Assembly (NCBI GenBank): GCA_964247055.1
Contig: OZ176057.1
Coordinates: 3,472,001 to 3,536,000 of the forward strand
Length of the DNA stretch: 64,000 nt
Direction of reading: 5' to 3'
Origin: Paragordius varius
Lineage: Eukaryota > Nematomorpha
Shown: positions 58,199 to 64,000 of the stretch, piece by piece
Numbering within the stretch: position 1 is the stretch's first letter
How the letters are laid out: every line of letters starts with the position of its first letter
Position numbers and translations under genes: made by a program
The notes under the pieces: model-generated
Database searches by the model: none
What the model was told of the DNA's origin: nothing
The model's input: only the letters and a program-made list of their open reading frames with translations

Positions 58199-58750
58199 AC
58201 ACTTCGATTCAAATAGGGGTATTTAAATACCCCAGACTAAATATGAGTTAGGATTTTTAAAAAACTACGAAGGAAACGGTCCCAATTTAAATTTATGCTT
58301 CTATCCTAATAAAATTTATATAAATATGACAAAATATCTAAACAAAATTTTGTTTTGAAAAAAAAGTTCCATGTCAAACTACTTGGCTGCCCTTTTTATT
58401 TTACAAAAATTTTGCAAAATATCATGTTTATTTAATTCTAACGTTAAAATTAAAGCGAATTGTTTATTTAAATTACATCTACATTGATAGATATAAAAAA
58501 GTGTTCATTTGAATTATTTTTCAATTTTACCATTGCACGCATGTCACGTTGACCAAATTTTTACCTTTCGGTTTTAGCTAAAAATAAATAATATCATGTG
58601 TTTTTGAATAAAATTTTTTATATATTTGGGTTTATTAATGTTATATAAGTGCAAGATTTTGCCATGGTTTCGATTCATTCCATATTTTTAAAAAAAGTCA
58701 ATTATAAACAGGCCTGGGGTATTTAACTACCCCAATTTGAATCGAAGTGC
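58199..58750. repeat. 0.55-kb TA-flanked MITE, copy 5
   Basis: Ends ACACTTCGATTCAAATAGGG and, inverted, GCACTTCGATTCAAATTGGG; TA on both sides (58197-58198, 58751-58752). Each terminal repeat has its own small inverted repeat (GGGGTATTTAAATACCCC). Best copy for a consensus. Confidence 0.8.
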
Positions 58751-58992
58751 TAAAATGAATGTGTTTTCATTTGTAAATTGTTTCTATTTATTAAATTATA
58801 TGATAGGCACTAAATTATAGCCTTTACTTTCAAAATATTATGAAATGCCACTAGAATGCTCTAAAATTACCAGGAGTTTTATAAATATTTAATTTTAATA
58901 TTTACTGACCAATTTATAAATAAACTTATAATATTTTATAGTTAATTTTTGATAAGTAACTTGAATTCAAAAAATTATGTTTTTAACTATTT

Positions 58993-61337
58993 ATGATATT
59001 TTCGACTGTATTTACTTCAGTTGGAGTTTTTTTGGCATCCCTCGTTTACTACTATCGTTATGCCTTATTCGGATTTCTAAACAGAAAATATATTTATCCA
59101 GATTATTTTAAAGACAAAGTTATTGTTATTACAGGAGCGAATTCCGGTTTGGGAGAAGGTTGGCTTGATAATATTATTGATTCGAATTTTTATTTTTTTG
59201 GTTGCAAACAATTTGGCATTTGGATTTTACTAATTTTATTTTAAAAAACGACTATCAATTTTTTTAGCATTGTCCTATGTCGGTGTTCAACTTGGTGCCA
59301 AAGTAATCATGACTGGTCGAAACATTATGAAATTGGAGGCTTCAAGGCAAAGATTATTGCAAAAAATTGGGGTAGCCGTTTTTTCGTAATATCGAATTAA
59401 TCGAACCGCAAATTTTTTAGTTTTTTATCTTTTACTTATAGGGTGTTAAGCACCAACCTATGGTTTCTTTGCTAGATGTTTCAAAACTCGAATCTTTACA
59501 ACGATTTGTGGGCGAATATTTACAGTTGTTTGAGGGTCAACCGCCTGATATACTTGTTAACAATGCTGGTATTTCATTTCGGGGCGATATTGTAAGTACT
59601 GAAACCAACGTAGACCGAATGCTTATGGAAACAAATTATTTTGGGCCTTTGCAACTTATTAAAGGTCTTTTTTCTTTTAGTTATTTTATAATTTGTTTTT
59701 AAATTCTAGGGCTAAAATAATTATAAAATTTATTATATACATAAACTAGCGTAAATCTCGTGCTGCTACGCAGCCCGAGGAAGTCCTTCGGACTTCTGGG
59801 GGGAGGGGGTTATTTGAAAAAAGGGACAATAAAATGATCTACATATGTGGATTATTTCGAAAAATTATTTAATAGCTATGATTTCATAGGAATCTTAAAA
59901 CGGTGCATTCATACTAATTTATTGTTTACTTGGGGGAGAAATAGATTTAAAAAATTATTTTTGTGGACTTTGTTTTTTTTTGATAAAAATGGCATTTTAC
60001 GGGGGTAGCGGGTAAAAAAAGGGTCTAAATCAAAAAAGTGAGTCGACTATGTTCAGCGCGATCAAAAATAAGTAAACAAAAATCATATTTGAAATTGAAT
60101 GGGCCAACACGTTCTCCAAAAAATTGACTTAACCCATTTTTCACACGGGGTGGGCCCGAACTGGGGACCTAATTCCAAAAAAGGGCGAAGCTATTGTCGG
60201 GGCATTCATTAATGATTAAATTTTTTCGATGTTTGGATTTGATTGGGTTCACCGGTTTTCCGGAAACAGATCACAAAGTTATATGAAAAATCAGTTTTTA
60301 GCGGTTAGCTCCTTACCCAGCAGCTATCATCAAATAAACGGTAGACTAAAATTTTTGCCTTTTAACAGGGAATACGTGGAATCCATATAGAATTTTTACG
60401 GTCTCATACCTAGGGCGAAAAATCGATTTAAAAAATTATTTTTGTGGACTTTGTTTTTTGAAAAAGGTGGCATTTTACGGGGGGAGCGGGTAAAAAGAGG
60501 GCCTAAATCAAAAAAGTGGCTCGGCTATGTTCGGCGCAATCGAAAATAAGTAAACAATAATCATATTTGAAATTGAATGGTCCAACACGTTCTCCGGAAA
60601 ATTGTCTCAAAGACACGATTTTTGTGGACTTCTGTTTTCAAAAAAAAACCGTTTTTCATACGGGGTGGGCCCGAACTGGGGGCCTATTTCAAAAAAAGGG
60701 CGAAGCTATTGTCGGGGCATTCATTAATGATTATATTTTTTCGATATTTGGATTTGATTGGGTCTACCGGTTTTCCTGTACCAGATCACAAAGCCAGCAT
60801 TTTCCATTTTTATAAATATATAGATTACACTCTTTCTCTATACTCGAGCTTTGTTCCTTTTCATTTTTGGTAATCAACAGAAATTATATTTATGTTATCG
60901 TAATTTGTATATATAAATTGGATTGAAAGGATCCATAGGCATGGGCATTGCTTGATATGTGATAATTATAAAGAAACTTTATTGTAGTATACCAAAAATA
61001 AGATATATTTAAGAATGATTAACAATGAGTTTTGAAATATGACCTAACCCTATAGCTTAAAGGCCTAATTTTAAAAAAATACGGATATTAAATACAGTTA
61101 ATCTTATAAAAATCAAATTTTTTGTGGTATCTTTAACAAAAAAACTTGACTTTTATGATATATAAACAGCCATTTATACTCATCAAAATGTTAATTTTTA
61201 ACCCTTTAAGAATTTTTAAACATTTTTAGCTTTCCTACCGCTCATGATTCAGAATGGTCAGGCCCGCACTCACGAATATGTCATAGTTAATGTTAATAGT
61301 TTACAAGGAAAATTGGCTATACCATTTCGATCGGCTT
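58993..61337 (+). CDS. Membrane-anchored short-chain dehydrogenase, 5' four exons
   Basis: Exons 58993-59158, 59268-59371, 59442-59664, 61230-61337, all in phase; 200 residues are covered and the rest lies beyond. Residues 1-27 form an N-terminal hydrophobic anchor. The NAD(P) motif is TGANSGLG (47-54); LGAKVIMTGRN follows the second strand; LDVS at 101-104; NNAG at 130-133; then the catalytic-Ser strand VNSLQGKLAIPFRSA. The pattern fits the DHRS7/DHRS7B-like classical SDR group of the endoplasmic reticulum, which oxidise or reduce steroid- or retinoid-like substrates; substrate not predictable. The Y-x3-K exon was not found before the window end. The third donor is GTCTTT, a weak site. The third intron holds the repeat at 59760-60830. 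Confidence 0.88.
59760..60830. repeat. hAT-derived repeat with two tandem internal units
   Basis: In SDR intron 3. Two related units (about 59930-60270 and 60410-60800) each contain TTTTTGTGGACTTTG, GGCATTTTACGGGGG, CGGGTAAAAA, the GGGGTGGGCCCGAACTGGGG block and GGCATTCATTAATGATTA. They match the right part of 48202-49778. At the left, 59760-59800 has two tight hairpins (GCTGCTACGCAGC; GAAGTCCTTCGGACTTC). The ORFs at 60567-60873 are element sequence. Confidence 0.65.
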
Positions 61338-62305
61338 GTAAGCGAAATTTGTTGCATTTAAAATATTTCTATGCTCTTTTTTAAGGTTAAACTTTGTCAT
61401 ATATATCTATACGAATTTTAAAGTTTTAATGAACATATAAAATATGAATAAAGACATAAAACGAAACTTTAAGTTTTTCTAATAAAAGGGGGGTAAAAAA
61501 ATAAACGAACTGTGTTTTATCTAGAATAATAAGTAATCCTTTGGAAAAGAAGACCTCAAAAATTTAGGGGCAAAAATGCGCCCAAAAAGAAATATTCCAT
61601 TTTTTCATTTTTGACTAGAAATAGATTTTTGTTCATATTTTTATAACTTATTGAGCAAACATGATAAAACTTTTATATATTATATAAAACCTAATATATT
61701 CTTAATAAAAATAAAATTATTATTTGTTAATTACACAAAAATAGAAATTCGTAAATTTTATGACATTGTCGAAATAAATTATAAAAAAATTATTTGTAAT
61801 AACTCCATATTATTATTATTTAAGTTTATGACTTATCTATAACATACCAAAGTGTATATCTAATAAAGGCTATGTATTTTAAGTCCCTCAAAAGATTTGT
61901 ACTTTTTGAAATATTTTCTTTATTTTGTTTCATTTCTTATATGCTTCTAACTGTTTCATAAACACATAAAGCCGCAATTTTCAATGCGAAATAACCAGAA
62001 AAATTACAAGATTATGAAATTCCTATTACATTACTTTGGATAAATGTTTATATATTATTTAATCTATAGATAATAAATTTAATTAAAGACCTTTTGATAT
62101 ACAGAGGGCAGCATCGGAAATATAAATAGCTTTTTTGCAACTGCTATATTCTATATTCAGCTTATTATAAAAATTTATGTTGCAAAAAAAAATTTTTCTT
62201 GCAAAAAAATTATTCTGACATTTTTAAATAATTTACCAGAAACTCTATTGCTCAAATTATAAATCAAACAATTGTTACAATTATATATATTGGAAAACTG
62301 ATAAC
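61338..62305. other. SDR intron, A+T-rich
   Basis: No exon with the expected YSASK-type motif was found here. Contains low-complexity sequence only. Confidence 0.45.
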
Positions 62306-63418
62306 ACTGGACAACAAATTTTTCTGCCACTCGAGTTTTTTGCATTTTCTGATATTTAGTATCATTTTAACAGTAAGTCTGAAATAAAAATTATAACTTG
62401 ATGGATGAATTTTATAAAATTTGATATATTTGATTATGCGCCATCTAAATAAAAATTTTACTAAATGTTTTTTTTGAAAATATACAAGTAATGCCCATTT
62501 GTAATATATCATTCGAAAGAGTAATAAAAACTCTATAAAATGCATACTAATATGTATTACATCGACAGTTAATATTGGACACAAAGAGCGACAAACGGCC
62601 AAGCGAGAGCATTTTTTTTAATTATTATATTTTTAAAACTAATGGATGAAAATAGCTCAAACTTTGTTTAGATGGTGATGAATGTCCAAAAAAGATAACA
62701 CAGGAAAGTTTTTTGATTAAAACATTTTTTTATAGCTTTTATTCGCTCAAAACAGCCATTTTTAAGTTTTTTATTTTTTAAAATTTACCATCTCATCAAT
62801 ATTAATTTATTTTCTTTACGAGGCTGATAATTTCGAAATTTTGAAGATAAAAACAAAGTTTAAGGTATATTTTTGATCTTTCATAGCCATTATATAAATT
62901 TACAGTTATAACTATGCATTTTAGTAGCCACTAGGTAAAATATTTATGATAATAATAATTTTTATTAAAAAAGCAAACCACAAGCCTTTTTCAAACATTT
63001 TTTTAAATTAAATACTAATATAAGCCTATTAATTATATTAAAATAATTTATATGATTTCCAAATTAGTTTGTCTGTTAAAATTTTTGACTTATTTAGGGA
63101 TTGAAAATATCGACCATTTAAATCCAAATAACTTTTACATCCGATTGATTTAAATGACTTACTACCATTAAAAGATGCAGTTTTTTGCGCTCTTTCGAAT
63201 GATATAAAATACATGGCTTCATATAAACTTTTAATTTTCGAAATTTCGAGTTTAATGTTAAATCGGGGCCAAAAATTATCGATAAACTCTAAAATAAAAA
63301 AATTTCATGCTAGACCAATTTTCTTTTCAGATATGCTAATTATGTACTTTAATGAAATAAATTTTAAATTTACAAGAATGGCAGTTAAAAAAAGTTAAAA
63401 TTTGTTGTCTAGTGTAAT
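62306..63418. repeat. Fold-back element of about 1.1 kb
   Basis: Left end ACACTGGACAACAAATTTTT and inverted right end ACACTAGACAACAAATTTT. Inner parts also pair: TATATCATTCGAAAGAG at about 62505 and CTCTTTCGAATGATATAAAA at about 63190. Arms are about 230 bp and diverged. The ORFs at 62264-62602 and 63213-63398 lie in the arms and are not genes. Confidence 0.65.
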
Positions 63419-63848
63419 AAATGGATATTTTTATTCAATAGATTTTTTAGCATTCATTTACTATAAGAATATATAATTAAGTTTCTAAATTTAAAAAAAA
63501 TGTTCCGGTCTTATCAAGATAGTGTCAAATAAAAACTACGTTTGTAAAAATTGCTGCTGCAACATCTCTTTAAACACTCCCAACCATTTGATACACAATG
63601 AATCTGATTATGAAACAGTTGTTCAATTCAAATAATTAGGTCACATATAGGCTATCATGCATTCAAACAAATTCTAAATATAAACATTAATGATGCTCTC
63701 AATCGCACTTCTTGGAGAAAAAAATACGACAAACTTCAAATCTGAAGATAGTCTAACCCAACAAAAACACTTCAAATACATATAAGAATTTTAATTTATC
63801 TATACACAATGAATACATTATTCAGACATAAAATGATTCCAATAGTAT

Positions 63849-63995
63849 TCACCAACTATTGGAACTATTATAGTTTTTTTCTATATGATTGAGCGTTTGA
63901 TGGAATTGTTCTTCATCCTGGTCTGTAGCCCTCCACCGGGAATTGGTATAATTACCTTGCTGGGGGCTCATATTTCCTTGTAATAAATTAATTTC
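63849..63995 (-). CDS. Possible last exon of a minus-strand gene
   Basis: On the minus strand 49 codons are open before a TGA at 63849-63851, reading GNMSPQQGNYTNSRW, RATDQDEEQF and HQTLNHIEKNYNSSNSW. Base composition is less A+T-rich and codon use is gene-like, unlike its surroundings. An in-frame stop at 63996-63998 implies an acceptor just inside the edge (AAG at about 63977 or GAG at about 63995). No family recognised. The A+T-moderate stretch 63540-63848 would then be 3' UTR. Confidence 0.4.
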   Translation of the reverse strand, partial: EINLLQGNMSPQQGNYTNSRWRATDQDEEQFHQTLNHIEKNYNSSNSW

Positions 63996-64000
63996 TCAGC

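Noticed and set aside
60567-60873. Two overlapping ORFs of 82 and 98 codons.
   Set aside because: The same sequence occurs in other copies of the hAT-derived repeat with the frame not preserved.
62264-62602. 112-codon minus-strand ORF.
   Set aside because: It lies across the end and arm of a fold-back element and has low-complexity composition.
1-64000. tRNA, rRNA, CRISPR arrays, LTR elements.
   Set aside because: I looked for cloverleaf-like, rRNA-like, spacer-repeat and paired-LTR patterns and saw none that could be supported.

Overview
This window is nuclear DNA of an animal, probably an invertebrate. The evidence is a very A+T-rich sequence, GT-AG introns in every gene, a secreted animal haem peroxidase of metazoan type, a short-chain dehydrogenase with a membrane anchor, an RTE-type LINE, a hAT transposon, and dozens of small inverted-repeat elements. 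I cannot name the species. There are no operons, rRNA or tRNA genes, CRISPR arrays or viral elements that I can see. Coding sequence is a small fraction, and most of the space is intron or element debris.

Region 1 (about 3.4-21 kb) is a cluster of tiny secreted, cysteine-rich peptide genes that can only be seen by joining exons. On the minus strand, locus A (signal exon 6641-6770) and locus B (signal exon 15494-15626) are copies of one ancestral unit. Each has one signal-peptide exon ending in phase 1. It is followed by three separate terminal exons, each with a phase-1-compatible acceptor, its own six-Cys domain and its own stop codon. The common spacing is about C-x(4,5)-C-x3-C-x(6-8)-C-x2-C-x3-C. 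On the plus strand, 17833-18110 is a complete two-exon member, and a further glycine-rich Cys exon lies at 20796-20962. The layout suggests one secretion leader spliced to alternative Cys-rich tails. This is the most original system in the window.

Region 2 (21.6-36.2 kb, plus strand) is a complete 13-exon haem peroxidase gene; the predicted protein has 625 residues and all key catalytic residues. Its sixth intron carries an RTE LINE and a hAT transposon, and other introns hold small elements.

Region 3 (37.0-46.0 kb, plus strand) is an eight-exon gene for a 552-residue secreted, heavily N-glycosylated, Cys-containing protein that I do not recognise; one part looks like a PKD/Ig-type beta-sandwich. 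Its largest intron holds a 2.6-kb hAT derivative.

Region 4 (46-58.9 kb) is mostly element debris, plus a minus-strand two-exon gene for another secreted peptide with eight cysteines (50192-52578). Region 5 (59.0 kb to the window end) has the first four exons of an SDR dehydrogenase, running out of the window, and possibly the last exon of a minus-strand gene at the right edge.

Elements fall into clear families: hAT derivatives with exact 8-bp target duplications (23.4, 40.2, 48.2 and 53.1 kb); a 0.55-kb TA-flanked family (five copies, two forming a long hairpin at 57-58 kb); and several long fold-back elements. Peroxidase, glycoprotein and Cys-rich peptides are all predicted to be secreted, so the window could be rich in genes for an extracellular or glandular function; that last step is inference.
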